Assembly: GCA_029260755.1 (NCBI GenBank)
Contig: JAJDCQ010000110.1
Span: forward strand, 36,492-100,491
Origin: Planctomycetota bacterium
GTDB lineage: Bacteria; Planctomycetota; J058; JAJDCQ01
Reading direction: 5' to 3'
DNA: 64,000 nucleotides
This document shows, piece by piece, positions 27,840 through 40,002 of this stretch. A program made the translations under genes and the position numbers. The notes under the pieces are model-generated. The model saw only the letters and a list, made by a program, of their open reading frames with translations. It had not been told where the DNA came from and searched no databases. Within the stretch, counting starts at the first letter, position 1. The number at the start of each line of letters is the position of its first letter.

Positions 27840-29145
27840 CGGTCCGCGTACTCGATCCGCTCGACCGACGGCCGCGGCAGCTCCTCGATCGACGCCCCGT
27901 CCGCGCGCTGGAATCGCACCACGCCATCGCGGATCTCGACGACGGTCACGTCCTCGATCGGCGCGCTCCCGTCGCGCAGGACGAGCCGCGCCCGGGGCGC
28001 CGCGTCGGCACCGGGACCTCGCGTCACGGCGATCGCCGCCACGATCGCCCCGATCGCCAGCGCCGCGAACGCGAGCGATGCGCCGGCGGGCCGCGAGCGC
28101 GCCGGCGCGGAGACGCCGCCGCGCGTCGAGGCCGCCGCGGTCGCGCCGACGGTGGGCGAGGCGGCCGTCGCCCCGCCGGCGCGCGGCGGGGCCGGCGCGC
28201 CCGGCGACTCGGGGAGGGCGAGCGTCTCGGCGGCGGCCTTCTCGATCTCGGCGGTCTCGCGCGCGACGAGCTCGCGGAGGACGGCCTCGAGCGGGCGAGC
28301 CTCGCCGTCGTCGTCGACGGCGTCGCCCGCCTCGAGCTCGGCGCCCAGCGTCGCGAGCGCGGCGCCCATCGCCTCGGCGCTCTCGAAGCGGTCCTCGGGC
28401 CTCTTCGCGAGCGCGCGCAGGACGAGCCGGTCGACCGCCGAGGGCAGCCCGGGGCGGTGCGCCGAGGGCGGCTCGGGCTCGGCGTCGGCGTGCATCCGGA
28501 TCAGGGCGAGCGGGCTCTCGGCGCGGAACGGCACGCGGCCGGTGAGCAGCTCGTAGAGGACGACGCCCATGCTGTAGAGGTCGCTCGCCGGGACGCCGTC
28601 CTCGCCGTTCGCCTGCTCGGGCGAGAGGTAGGCCGGCGTGCCGACGACGTGCCCCGAGAGGGTGAGGCGGGTCATGTCGACGGCCCGGGCGAGGCCGAAG
28701 TCGCAGATCTTCGGCGCGCCGGTCTCGTCGACGAGGATGTTCGCGCCCTTGAGGTCGCGGTGGACGATCCCCTCGGCGTGGGCCGCGGCGAGCCCCTCGA
28801 GCGCCTGCCGGACGAGCGCGACCGCGCGCGCCGGATCGAGGCGACCGACCTCGGCGATGAGCTGACTCAGGTTGCGGCCGCGGACGAACTCCATCGCGTA
28901 GAAGTAGCGGCCGTCGGCCTCCGCCACCCCGCTCCGGGCCGCGACGATGCGCGGGTGCTCGAGGCGGCGGAGGACGTCGATCTCCTGGCCGAAGCGGCGG
29001 AGGAGCGCCGGCGCCACCTCGAGGGTCGCCTCGAGCACCTTCACCGCGACCCGCTCGCCGTCGTCGGTCTGGGCGAGGAAGACGGCGCCCATCCCCCCGC
29101 GCCCGAGGCGGGCGAGGACGCGGTACGCTCCGAGGCGCTGGCCGA

Positions 29146-29149
<4 letters not shown>
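27836..29149 (-). CDS. Ser/Thr protein kinase with short extracytoplasmic SH3-like tail
   Basis: 437 residues from the GTG at 29149, which overlaps the stop of the sigma54 activator (GTGA). The open frame extends upstream inside that gene, but that part is not coding. The kinase domain occupies about 8-275: GRGGMG, K37, HRDLKGAN, DFGLA and TPAYLSPEQ. A spacer rich in Ala and Thr precedes a membrane segment near 355-378 and a small beta domain (ARLVLRDGSAPIEDVTVVEI). Its single kinase domain and very short sensor contrast with the TPR and Ig-like kinases on the left. It sits between a phosphothreonine-reader transcription factor and a wall peptidase. Confidence 0.92.
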
Positions 29150-30525
<1,376 letters not shown>

Positions 30526-30719
30526 GCGGTCGGCTCCGGTTCGGGATCGGCCGCATCGTGCGCTCGGGGACGGCGCGGGTCAACGATGAGGCGGAACGCC
30601 CTTGCCCCGCGGCGGGTTGAACCGACGGGGCCGCCCGAAACGACGGCGCCGCGCCCCCTTGCCCGCAGAGCCCACCGTCACTTAGGATGCGCATCTCGGG
30701 CTCGAAAAAGAGGAGCCGT

Positions 30720-32141
30720 ATGGGCGCTATTAGGATCCTGTGCGAGGCCTGCGGCAAACGCGGCAAGGTCCCGGACAAGTACGCGGGCAAGAAGATCAAG
30801 TGCCCCGACTGCGCGGAGAAGATCCGCGTGCCGGCGATCGAGTACTCCGATGCGGAGCTCGCCCCGGACGCTGGCGATCCGCGGGTCGCGTCGGCCAGCA
30901 GCCGCATGCCGCCCGCGCAGGCTCGCAAGACCTCCTCGCGCCGCGCCGGATCATCGTCGGGCCAGCGGAAGGCGTCCGGCAAGACGAAGCGCCCGAGCGG
31001 CCAGACCAAGAGGCCGAGCGCGAGCGCGGCCCAGCCCAAGGCGCGGAGCGCGTCGGGCACTCAGAAGGCGGCGAGCGGGCGGACCAAGGCAAAGACCGGC
31101 AAGCAGAAGGCGATCGCCGCGAAGGCGCCGAAGAAGCTCGGGTTCGCCAAGAAGGGCAAGAAGCCGGCGGCCAAGGGCGCCGACGTCAAGAAGAAGGGCT
31201 TCAAGTGGGAGCCCAAGATCAAGCGCGGCCAGGGCGGCCCCAAGGGCGACGACGCGCAGCAGCTCGTCGACAAGCGGAACGCCTCCTCGCGCCGCAAGAA
31301 GATGTTCCTCGGCCTGATCATCGGCCTCCTCGTCCTGGGGATCGTCGGCTGGCTCGGCTTCGGGATGCTCCGGGGATCGATGACCGCCGGCTCGATCGCG
31401 ACCGTCGCCAACGGCCTCCAGCCCGGCCAGATCCCGAGCCACAAGGACGTCCTGAACGCCGTCCCGCGGAGCGCGACGATCGTCGCCGTGGCGCCGAGCA
31501 TCCTCGTCACCGGACACCCCGAGCAGGAGGTCGACGCGCGTCAGGTCGCGGTCGTCGGCGTCCTCCTCGGCGCGTGGCACGCCGATCCGGGAGCCGCCTC
31601 GATCCCGAAGGCGAAGAAGCCGGCCGCCGACCTCCTCGGCCTCCTCGAGAGCCTCAAGCGAACGCTGGACAGCGACGACGCGAACGTCGTCCGCGGCGCC
31701 CGCGAGGCGTTCCGGGGCGTCTGGGACTACGACTCGCTCGAGAAGCTGAAGAAGCTCGGCCAGGCGGCCGAGGCGAAGGTCCAGTCGACCGAGTACCGGC
31801 TCCAGGGCGAGGACACGCCCGAGCTCCGGAAGGAGCTCGAGGACGCCAAGATCGACGTCGCGTGGTACCACGCCTACTACCAGCACTTCCTCGGCGAGTC
31901 GGGCACGATCGACGCGAAGGCGTTCGGCGAGAAGATCTCGCACCTCGACCCGGTCGCCGCGATCAAGGCCAAGCGCGCCGAGGAGCTGCGCACGGCCGGC
32001 CTCGGCCCCGACGGCAAGCCCCTGAAGCCGGGCGAGGGCGGAGCGGCCCCGGCGCCCGAGGGCGGCGGCGCGACGCCGCCGGCCGGCGAGGGCGAGACCC
32101 CACCCGCGGACGAAGGCGAGACGCCCCCCGCGGGCGAATAG
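30720..32141 (+). CDS. Zinc-ribbon membrane protein of unknown function
   Basis: 473 residues; the ATG at 30720 has AGGAG four bases upstream, which decides against the ATG at 30687. A zinc ribbon at the N-terminus (C8, C11, C28, C31) has the ACGKRGKVPDKYAGKKIKC arrangement frequent at the start of planctomycete proteins. A highly basic Lys/Ser-rich stretch (about 60-190) with repeated K-x-S-G-Q/K motifs, possibly nucleic-acid or anionic-surface binding, leads to a membrane segment near 197-218. The remaining part is helical with many charges, and ends in Pro/Glu-rich repeats (ETPPADEGETPP). No enzyme signature is seen. It diverges from the FHA activator across 194 bases. Confidence 0.85.
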   Translation: MGAIRILCEACGKRGKVPDKYAGKKIKCPDCAEKIRVPAIEYSDAELAPDAGDPRVASASSRMPPAQARKTSSRRAGSSSGQRKASGKTKRPSGQTKRPSASAAQPKARSASGTQKAASGRTKAKTGKQKAIAAKAPKKLGFAKKGKKPAAKGADVKKKGFKWEPKIKRGQGGPKGDDAQQLVDKRNASSRRKKMFLGLIIGLLVLGIVGWLGFGMLRGSMTAGSIATVANGLQPGQIPSHKDVLNAVPRSATIVAVAPSILVTGHPEQEVDARQVAVVGVLLGAWHADPGAASIPKAKKPAADLLGLLESLKRTLDSDDANVVRGAREAFRGVWDYDSLEKLKKLGQAAEAKVQSTEYRLQGEDTPELRKELEDAKIDVAWYHAYYQHFLGESGTIDAKAFGEKISHLDPVAAIKAKRAEELRTAGLGPDGKPLKPGEGGAAPAPEGGGATPPAGEGETPPADEGETPPAGE

Positions 32142-32171
32142 CAGCTCCTCCCGGCCGCGCCCACCGCGCTA

Positions 32172-32283
32172 GTGTGAATCGAGGGGTCAGGTCCAGGATT
32201 CACACCAGAGGGGCCAGGTCACACCAGCCGCTGCGACAGATCCGCTCGTGTGATTCCTGGACCTGACCCCTTCGATTCACACC
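32172..32283. repeat. GGGGTCAGGTCC inverted-repeat (REP-like) element
   Basis: Two near-identical arms face each other: 32172-32206 (GTGTGAATCGAGGGGTCAGG onward) and 32248-32283 on the opposite strand. They differ by one extra base and one mismatch. Between them is another half copy (CACACCAGAGGGGCCAGGTC). GGGGTCAGGTC motifs of this sort commonly flank or seed REP-associated Y1 transposase genes. None is present here. The element lies between two convergent genes and could fold into a long hairpin that also stops transcription. Confidence 0.8.
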
Positions 32284-32610
32284 AGAGGCAAGCGCCTTCG
32301 CGCGCACCGGAGACGGCGCGGGCCGCGGGCGACCGTGAGTGGATAGCATTCCGGACGCCACGCGCGCGGGAGGGACTCGTACTCTTGCCCCCGCGGGCTG
32401 GCTCGCAGCGAGGGGATCCGAGGTTCGGTCGAGCGCGCCGACCGCGGATCGAACCTGACCGGCTCGATGCGAGGCAGGGGGCGGCGACGGGTCGAGGACG
32501 ACGCCACCTGCTCCCGAGCTGATCTCGGGCCACTCACCCCAGGTCGAGGTAGCGGGCCCGGTAGTAGATGAGCTCTCGCCCTCGAAGTCGTGCCCGCCCG
32601 GTGAAGAACA
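32284..32610. other. Intergenic stretch without a recognisable gene
   Basis: These 327 bases separate the REP-like element from the 3' end of the epimerase gene. Open frames here are short and arginine-rich with no conserved motif. I see no RNA gene or operator. Confidence 0.5.
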
Positions 32611-33636
<1,026 letters not shown>

Positions 33637-33699
33637 GGGCGCGGATGGTAGGAGCGCGGCGGGGGCGGATCAAGCGCGCGACTCTGGTAGGGTGGGGGC

Positions 33700-35652
33700 G
33701 TGAGCGAGGCGGAGACCGAGACCGAGACGGAGACGGAGACGGCGGAAACGGCCGAGGCGGCCCCTGCCGTGGAGACCGCGCCCGATGCAGATGCCGGGCA
33801 CGGGCACGGAGCCACACGGTCCGCGGGCGTGCTGGTTCGCCTCGGCTGGGCTCTGGCGGCTCTGGGCGTCGGGGGCGGGTTGGCGCGGCAGGTCGTGACC
33901 TACCCTCACGAGGCGGCGGCGCTCGGCCACATCGGGCTCGCCGGGCTCGTCCTCGGCTCGATCGCCGCGGTGATCTCGCCGCGACGGGCGAGCTCGCTGG
34001 CGTCGCTGTGGGTCGGGGTGTTCCTCGTCGGCGTCACCCATGCGGGCTACCGCGGGATCCCGGAGCTGCCCGACGTGCTCGCCCGCCGCCTGCGCGAGAG
34101 CGAGGCGAGCCGCCTCGGCTCGCCTCCGGCGATCGCCCCCGGGCTCGACCTCGTCCTCTCCGACGCGGGCCATCGCGCGGCGACCGATCGCCTCCTCGCC
34201 GCCATCGAAGCGCGCCGGGCCGGCTACACCGGGCTGCTGCCCGAGCTCGCGCGTCGCGCCGAGGTGACGGTAGACGAGGACCTCATCGCCACGGTTGCCG
34301 ACGAGATGGCGACTCCGAAGCTCGCCGTCTCACGCGCCCGGCTCTCCTGGATCGAGGTGGTCCGGTCGCTCGAGGAGCGGGGCGTCGCGGAGCTCGCCGC
34401 GGTCGAGGCGACCGACCGGGCGCGCGCGGACGTGCTCGCCGCGTTTCGCGCTCGCGGGCTCGACCCGCCCGTCGCGGCGACCGAGCGCGACGTCATCCTC
34501 CCGCCCGCGCGCGCCCTCGCCGAGGCGCTCCGCGATCCGGACCCGGCCGTTCGCGAGCGCGTCGCCGAGCTCTGTCAGCCCGACGACCCCTCGCTCCCTC
34601 TCCTCGACCGCCCGGCGGTGCTTCGCGTCCTCGCCGACGCGCTCGACGCGGAAACCGAGACGTCGGTCCGCCTCGCGATCGTGGCCGCCCTCGCGGCGCG
34701 CTCGGAGAACGCGAGCCGCAGCCTCGAGCCGGTCTCGCACGCCCTCCTCACCGCCACCGGCGACGCCGAGGCGCCGGTCCGGCTCGCGGCGGCGGAGGCG
34801 CTCGCCGTCCTCGGGCCGCGCGCGCTCGTCTTCCTCCGCCGGCTCCTCGTCGATCTCCGGGCGGTCACCCGCGAGCGCGGAGCGGCCTCGTCGGCGGGGG
34901 GAGCACCGGCTCCCGACCGCCCGGCCGACCTCGCCTGGGCGAACGCCCTGACGCTGGTCGACGCGCCCGTCGACGAGCTGCTCCGGGTGATCGACGCGCG
35001 GGTCGACGAGACCGAGCTCCGGCGCTTCGTCGCCGCGGCCGTCCTCGCCGGCCGCGAGAAGACCGACGCGAGCACCGACGGGCTCGCGACCGCGGCCGGC
35101 GACGCGTTCTGGCTGGTCCGCCTCGGCGCGCTCCGCGGCCTCGACGGGCGGCGATCGCTCACCGAGCGGGCCGAGCTGGCGATCGTCCGCGCGCTCGCCG
35201 ACGCCGACGCATCCGTCGCCAAGCAAGCTCGCCGCTTCGATCGCAGCCGCCTGACCCGCGGGCTCGCCCTCGCCCTGCGCGACGCGGAGGAGCGGATCCG
35301 CCGCCACGCCATCCGCGAGGTGTCGGCGCTCGAGCCCGGCGTGACGATCGCCCTCCTCGAGCTGCTCATCGGCGCCCTCGACGATGAGAGCGCGCGGGTC
35401 CGCCGGCTCGCCGCTCGGGCGATCACCCGAGCCGGGCCGCGGGGCGCGCCGGCCGCTCCCGCGCTCGTCGCCCGGCTCGACGACGAGGATCCCGAGGTCG
35501 TGATCGAGGCCATCCGTTGCCTCCATCACCTCCGGGCGACGGCGGCGGCGCGCTCGAAGCTCGGGATCCTCGCCGAGAGCCACCCGGACGAATCGGTCCG
35601 CCGAAGCGCCGAGGGGGCGCTCGGGACGCTCGACGGAAGTGCCGACCACTGA
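33700..35652 (+). CDS. HEAT-repeat membrane protein
   Basis: 650 residues from GTG with a G-rich GGGTGGGGGC just upstream. The N-terminus is a run of alternating Glu-Thr (ETETETETET) encoded by a short tandem repeat. Three hydrophobic segments follow at about 47-64, 75-92 and 98-115, then a large helical portion. The last 450 residues contain about ten HEAT-type helix pairs with recurring D-P-x-x-x-R and A-x-x-A-L patterns (for example DDEDPEVVIEAIRCLHHL), usually protein-binding scaffolds. No catalytic motif is seen. Partners are unknown. Confidence 0.85.
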   Translation: MSEAETETETETETAETAEAAPAVETAPDADAGHGHGATRSAGVLVRLGWALAALGVGGGLARQVVTYPHEAAALGHIGLAGLVLGSIAAVISPRRASSLASLWVGVFLVGVTHAGYRGIPELPDVLARRLRESEASRLGSPPAIAPGLDLVLSDAGHRAATDRLLAAIEARRAGYTGLLPELARRAEVTVDEDLIATVADEMATPKLAVSRARLSWIEVVRSLEERGVAELAAVEATDRARADVLAAFRARGLDPPVAATERDVILPPARALAEALRDPDPAVRERVAELCQPDDPSLPLLDRPAVLRVLADALDAETETSVRLAIVAALAARSENASRSLEPVSHALLTATGDAEAPVRLAAAEALAVLGPRALVFLRRLLVDLRAVTRERGAASSAGGAPAPDRPADLAWANALTLVDAPVDELLRVIDARVDETELRRFVAAAVLAGREKTDASTDGLATAAGDAFWLVRLGALRGLDGRRSLTERAELAIVRALADADASVAKQARRFDRSRLTRGLALALRDAEERIRRHAIREVSALEPGVTIALLELLIGALDDESARVRRLAARAITRAGPRGAPAAPALVARLDDEDPEVVIEAIRCLHHLRATAAARSKLGILAESHPDESVRRSAEGALGTLDGSADH

Positions 35653-35881
35653 GCACTTCTGCCCACCCACCTCTCAATTCAGGTTGATACTTATTCCCGG
35701 CTCGGCGCGCCGCGTCATCGCGGGGGCCCCTTGTAAGTCCTCGCCAGGCCTGCCATCAAGGAGACGGGGGGAATGCCGACCTCATCGGCGTTCCATTTGC
35801 AATCTGGTACCGCTTGCCCGGGATCGCGCCGAGTTCGTGATCGCGTGGCGCCCCACGTTCGCAGCAGGATGGAGGAAGAAG

Positions 35882-36427
35882 ATGCGTCGATCGTTCCTCA
35901 GATGGGCCGTGGCGCCCGGCATCGCCATCGCGATGCTCGCCGCCCTCGTCCCCGCGCACGCCACGACGTGCGAAGCGCTCACGGTCGCCGACCTCGCCAA
36001 GCGCGCCGAGCTCGTCGTCCACGGAACCTGCGAGTCGGCGACGGCGGTCTGGAACGTCGACCGCACGCGCATCGACACGGTCGTGACCGTCCGGGTGACC
36101 GAGATGGTCAAGGGCCGACGCTCGCGCCGGATCACCTTCCGCTGCCCCGGCGGCACCCGCGACGGGAAGATCTACTACATCCAGGGCATGCCCAGGATCG
36201 AGGCCGGCCAGGAGGTCGTCCTCGCCCTCTCCTCCCTCGGCGGCAACGGCGTCCGCGTGCCGGTCGGCCTCGCCCAGGGTGCGTTCCGCGTCGTCGACGG
36301 CGTCGCGATCCGCGACCCGCGCGGCGTCAACCGCGTGGCGCCGGCCGGCGCCCCGCCGCCCGGCGAGTGCCGGGAGCGGATCCCGCTCGGCGAGCTGCTC
36401 GCCGTCCTTCGCGCGAACGCCCGCTAG
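35882..36427 (+). CDS. Small exported protein paired with the matrixin protease
   Basis: 181 residues; ATG preceded by GGAGGAAGAAG. A signal peptide (MRRSFLRWAVAPGIAIAMLA to AHA) leads to a beta-rich domain with three cysteines (TTCEALTVADLAKRAELVVH, GTCES and FRCPGG) and a C-terminal PPGECRERIPLGELLAVL. Proteins of this pattern, with the V-V-H-G-x-C and V-x-E-x-x-K-G core, occur directly upstream of matrixin-like proteases. The gene lies 24 bases before such a protease and the two are probably cotranscribed. It could be an inhibitor, chaperone or substrate; nothing in the sequence decides. Confidence 0.8.
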   Translation: MRRSFLRWAVAPGIAIAMLAALVPAHATTCEALTVADLAKRAELVVHGTCESATAVWNVDRTRIDTVVTVRVTEMVKGRRSRRITFRCPGGTRDGKIYYIQGMPRIEAGQEVVLALSSLGGNGVRVPVGLAQGAFRVVDGVAIRDPRGVNRVAPAGAPPPGECRERIPLGELLAVLRANAR

Positions 36428-36451
36428 GCCCGACGGAGAAGAGATAGAGAC

Positions 36452-38677
36452 ATGAACACCCACGACCAGCTCCGTCCGAGCACCCCGCGCCGCCGCCTCG
36501 CCCTCCGCGTCGCGGTCGGCCTGCTCCTCCTCACGGCGATCGGGACCGGCTCGGCGATCGGGTTCATCCCGATCTCGTTCAACGAGAACACCGCCCCGTT
36601 CTTCTGGTTCGAGGCCTCGTTCCAGGACATCGACTTCGTCATCAACGCCGACGGCTCCGATGACATCAGCGACGACTCCGAGGAGGCGGCGATCCGGCTC
36701 GCGTTCCAGGAGTGGGAGGACGTCCCGGGCGCCTTCATCTCCTTCGTCGAGGACACCAGCGCGGGCGCCCGCGCCATCAAGCGCACCAACACGGCCGACC
36801 ACGTCGTCTTCTTCGACGAGAACAACTCATCGGGCTTCTTCAACGGCAACAGCTCGGTGATCGCCGTCACGCCGCTCCTCGCCGATATCGCGACGGGACG
36901 GATCCAGGACGCCGACATCATCTTCAACGGCGACGACCAGAGCTTCAGCGTCGATCAGACGAGCGGCACCTTCGACGTCCAGGCGATCGCGACCCACGAG
37001 ATCGGTCACTTCATCGGGCTCGATCACGAGCCCTCGCTGCGCGCCACCCTGTTCCAGGCGGCCGGCGCGACCCAGATCCACGCCCGGAGCCTCTCGACCG
37101 ACGACGAGACCGGCGTCGCGGTGACCTACCCGGAGAACGCGTTCATCTTCGGCACCGGCTCGATCTCGGGCAACGTCGTCGATGGCAACGACGCGCCGGT
37201 CCGGGCCGCCCACATCTGCGCGACCGACAGCGACGGCCTCTTCGCCGCCAGCACGGTCACCGACGCCAACGGCGACTACCAGCTCGACGGCCTGGCGCCG
37301 GACATCTACACCGTTCACTGCGAGCCGCTCGACGAGCCGACCGGCGTCGGCGACATCTCCCGCCTCAACGCGGCCGACACCGACTTCACGACCGCCGAGC
37401 AGGCGAACATCGACGTCGGCGCCGGCGACGACGAGTCGGTCGATTTCGTCGTCGCTGACCTCAACGCGGCGGGCGCGCGCCTCGACGTCCTGTCGGTCCT
37501 CCCGAGCGAGCGGGTCCGGGGAACGGCCTCGTTCACCCTGCGGGTCGGCCTGGCCGGCTTCGAGCCGGGCAACATCGACTTCACGATCTCCGGCGACGGG
37601 ATCGTCCCGGGCCCGGTCGCCTTCGCCGGCAACACGGCCACCGCGGTCGTGACGGTCGCGGCGAACGCGACGCCAGGGATCCGGAACATCCGCGTGACGA
37701 ACGACGACAACGAGGTCGCGTTCATGACCGGCGGCTTCGAGGTGCTCCTCGCTCCGCCGAACGCCGGCGTCGTCGTCCCGAACCTGGTCGACGTGGCCGC
37801 CGGCACGACGGTGCAGATCCAGGGCCAGGACTTCGTCGACGGCGCCCACGTCGTCATCGGCGGCGAGCTCATCGCCGACAACGACGTCAACTTCGTCAAC
37901 GCCACCCGGATCGACGTCGACCTCCCGACCAACCTCGACGCGGGCCAGCTCGACGTGGTCGTGATCAACCCCGACGGGCAGCAGGACGTCCTCGCGAACG
38001 GCCTCGAGGCGGTCGTCGCGCCGGTGATCGACGAGGTCGATCCGACGACGGCCTCCGCCCAGGGCGGCACGACGATCTTCATCCGCGGCTCGAACTTCGT
38101 CGACGGCCTCACCGTCGACTTCGACGGCGTCCCCGCCCAGGTGGTCGACGTCCTGTCGAACGAGATCGAGGTGGTCGCCGACGTGATCCCGCCGGGAACG
38201 GCCGACGTGACGGTGACCAACCCCGGCGGGCAGTCCGACACCCTCAACAACGCGGTCGACTTCATCGACGAGCCCGCCGTCGAGGTCGACGACGTCGACC
38301 CCGACAGCGGCCCGCGACGCGGCCTCTCGCTCGTGACGGTGAACGGCGACGGCTTCCTCGCCGGGGCGCGCGTCTTCTTCGACGCCGAGGAGGCGGGCGA
38401 CGTCGAGGTCGTGAGCGGCCAGGAGATCATCTGCATCACGCCGGCGGGGAGCGGGTCGGTCGACGTGCGCGTCCGGAACCCGAGCGGCCTCGAAGGCCTC
38501 GCCAAGAACGCGTTCACCTACGTGAACGGGGCGGGCGGCGGCGGCGGGGGCGGCGGCGGCTGCGGCGCGCCCGCGACCGCGTCGGTCGGCCCGGCCGACC
38601 TGACGGGCAGCCTCGGACCGATCGCGCTGCTCCTCGCGATCTTCTGGGTGCTCGGGATCACGCGCCGCCGGAGCTGA
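36452..38677 (+). CDS. Matrixin-type secreted metalloprotease with IPT/TIG repeats and CTERM-like sorting tail
   Basis: 741 residues. A signal peptide precedes an M10-like zinc protease domain (about 35-230) whose motif H182-E-I-G-H186-FIG-L-D-H192-E gives three zinc histidines and the catalytic E183. A carboxypeptidase-regulatory-like beta domain follows (about 235-300), then a linker domain and three IPT/TIG-type repeats (about 440-700) recognisable by PNLVDVAAGTTVQIQGQDF, DPTTASAQGG and DPDSGPRRG starts. The C-terminus has nine glycines, a single Cys, a hydrophobic helix (LGPIALLLAIFWVLG) and TRRRS. This tripartite pattern is typical of Cys-containing CTERM sorting signals processed at the cell surface. 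The sorting enzyme is not in the window. Confidence 0.9.
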   Translation: MNTHDQLRPSTPRRRLALRVAVGLLLLTAIGTGSAIGFIPISFNENTAPFFWFEASFQDIDFVINADGSDDISDDSEEAAIRLAFQEWEDVPGAFISFVEDTSAGARAIKRTNTADHVVFFDENNSSGFFNGNSSVIAVTPLLADIATGRIQDADIIFNGDDQSFSVDQTSGTFDVQAIATHEIGHFIGLDHEPSLRATLFQAAGATQIHARSLSTDDETGVAVTYPENAFIFGTGSISGNVVDGNDAPVRAAHICATDSDGLFAASTVTDANGDYQLDGLAPDIYTVHCEPLDEPTGVGDISRLNAADTDFTTAEQANIDVGAGDDESVDFVVADLNAAGARLDVLSVLPSERVRGTASFTLRVGLAGFEPGNIDFTISGDGIVPGPVAFAGNTATAVVTVAANATPGIRNIRVTNDDNEVAFMTGGFEVLLAPPNAGVVVPNLVDVAAGTTVQIQGQDFVDGAHVVIGGELIADNDVNFVNATRIDVDLPTNLDAGQLDVVVINPDGQQDVLANGLEAVVAPVIDEVDPTTASAQGGTTIFIRGSNFVDGLTVDFDGVPAQVVDVLSNEIEVVADVIPPGTADVTVTNPGGQSDTLNNAVDFIDEPAVEVDDVDPDSGPRRGLSLVTVNGDGFLAGARVFFDAEEAGDVEVVSGQEIICITPAGSGSVDVRVRNPSGLEGLAKNAFTYVNGAGGGGGGGGGCGAPATASVGPADLTGSLGPIALLLAIFWVLGITRRRS

Positions 38678-38711
38678 CCCCCGCCGAGAGACGGACGCTC
38701 GATCCAAACAA

Positions 38712-38747
38712 CCGGGCACGACTCGCCGAGCGGCGGGGCGTGCCCGG
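38712..38747. terminator. Bidirectional hairpin terminator between convergent genes
   Basis: A perfect 9-bp stem (CCGGGCACG at 38712-38720, CGTGCCCGG at 38739-38747) encloses a second 5-bp stem (CGCCG/CGGCG). The plus-strand side is followed by CGTCGTTTC and the minus-strand side by TTGTTTGG. Placement 35 bases after the protease stop and just past the DUF3810 stop fits termination from both sides. Confidence 0.75.
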
Positions 38748-38754
38748 CGTCGTT

Positions 38755-40002
38755 TCAGCGCGCCGACCGCTCCCGCGTGCGACGCTCCGCCACGAGGAGG
38801 AGGACGAGGCGGCCGTAGCTCGCGACGCCCTCCTTGCCCTGGAGCTTGAGGTAGGTGTCGTTGACCGCGTCGGAGAGGTCGCCGACCGGCGTGTCGTAGG
38901 CGTCGAACCACGACGCGTAAGCGGCGAGGTCGCGGAGGCACGCGGCGCTCCAGCGCGCCCGGACGCGGGCGAACGCGGCGGGGTCGGCCTTGGCGAGGGC
39001 GCTCTCCACGTGGAGGGCAGCCATGAACGCGCCCGAGTAGGCGTAGTCGGCGTCGGGATGCCGGCGGCACGCCCGCCACGCCACGTAGCTCGCCTCGTCC
39101 TCGGCGGCGAAGCCCTGCTGGTGGGCGAGCTCGTGGCTGGCGATGAACGGCAGCCGGCTCGGCGGCGCGGTGACGTTGACGTTCGCCTCGCCCGTGTAGG
39201 GGATGAAGATCCCGGTCGTGCTGAGGTACGACATCACGGCCGAGCCGAGGACCGGCTTGGGCGGGCCGTAGGCCGGGCCGATCAGCTCGGGCAGCTCCTC
39301 GGCGAGCGGCTCGTAGCCCCGCGGAGCCCTCGCGAGAGCCTCGCGCGCTCCCTCGGGGAAGCGGATCGCTCCGGCGGCGTCCTCGACGATCCGCGGGTCC
39401 TCCCGGAGGCGATTCGCGAGCTCGACGAGCTCCACCGCGGCCGCCTCGAGCTCCTGCACCGTCGGAGAGCTCGCGTCGAGGTCGAGGCTCTCGGCCAGCG
39501 GAGGACGACGGTAGTTGACGCCCCACAGGAGCACGAGCGCCGCCCAGGCGATCGCGACGGCGGGAAGGGCGGTCGCGACGCCCCAGCCGAGGACGCGTCG
39601 CGGGCGGCGCCGCCGACGGACGAGGGCGACCGAGGCGCGCCCGACCCGGAAGGCCGTGACGCCGGTCAACCCGACGAGGATCAGCTCGGCGAGCGAGAAC
39701 GGCAACCAGCCGGTGATCAGGTTCAGGACGGTCGCGACGACCGGATAGATGCGGCGGGCGTAGACGTGCTCGGCGAAGTCGGGCGACGCGGTCGCGAGGA
39801 GCTGAACGGGCAGGGCGAGGGCGACCGCCACCCCGGTCACGATGAGCCGCGACCGCCAGCGGACGGCCGGGTCGAGCTCGGCGACCTCCGTAGCGGCATC
39901 CGCTTTCGAGGCGTCTGGAACGGGCTCGCCGACGGCGGCGGCGGCGGGGACGTCCGCGGCGGGCGGCGAGTCGCTCGCGTCAGCGGCGTCGGCGGCGGTC
40001 AT
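38755..40002 (-). CDS. DUF3810-family membrane protein with metalloprotease-like HELAH motif
   Basis: 415 residues from an ATG overlapping the upstream kinase stop (ATGA). Three hydrophobic segments lie at about 52-70, 85-112 and 138-161. The extracytoplasmic part carries the DUF3810 hallmark SHELAHQQGFAAEDEASYVAW, with H290-E291-x-x-H294 and a downstream acidic cluster that could supply the third zinc ligand. The GIFIPYTGEANVN strand pattern just before it is also family-typical. The biochemical role of DUF3810 is not established. Tight coupling to a WD40-bearing kinase suggests a shared envelope function. Confidence 0.87.
   Translation of the reverse strand: MTAADAADASDSPPAADVPAAAAVGEPVPDASKADAATEVAELDPAVRWRSRLIVTGVAVALALPVQLLATASPDFAEHVYARRIYPVVATVLNLITGWLPFSLAELILVGLTGVTAFRVGRASVALVRRRRRPRRVLGWGVATALPAVAIAWAALVLLWGVNYRRPPLAESLDLDASSPTVQELEAAAVELVELANRLREDPRIVEDAAGAIRFPEGAREALARAPRGYEPLAEELPELIGPAYGPPKPVLGSAVMSYLSTTGIFIPYTGEANVNVTAPPSRLPFIASHELAHQQGFAAEDEASYVAWRACRRHPDADYAYSGAFMAALHVESALAKADPAAFARVRARWSAACLRDLAAYASWFDAYDTPVGDLSDAVNDTYLKLQGKEGVASYGRLVLLLVAERRTRERSAR

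Noticed and set aside
35808..35825. Possible sigma54 promoter TGGTAC...TTGC before the matrixin partner gene
   Set aside because: The GG and GC elements are 8 bases apart instead of the required 10.
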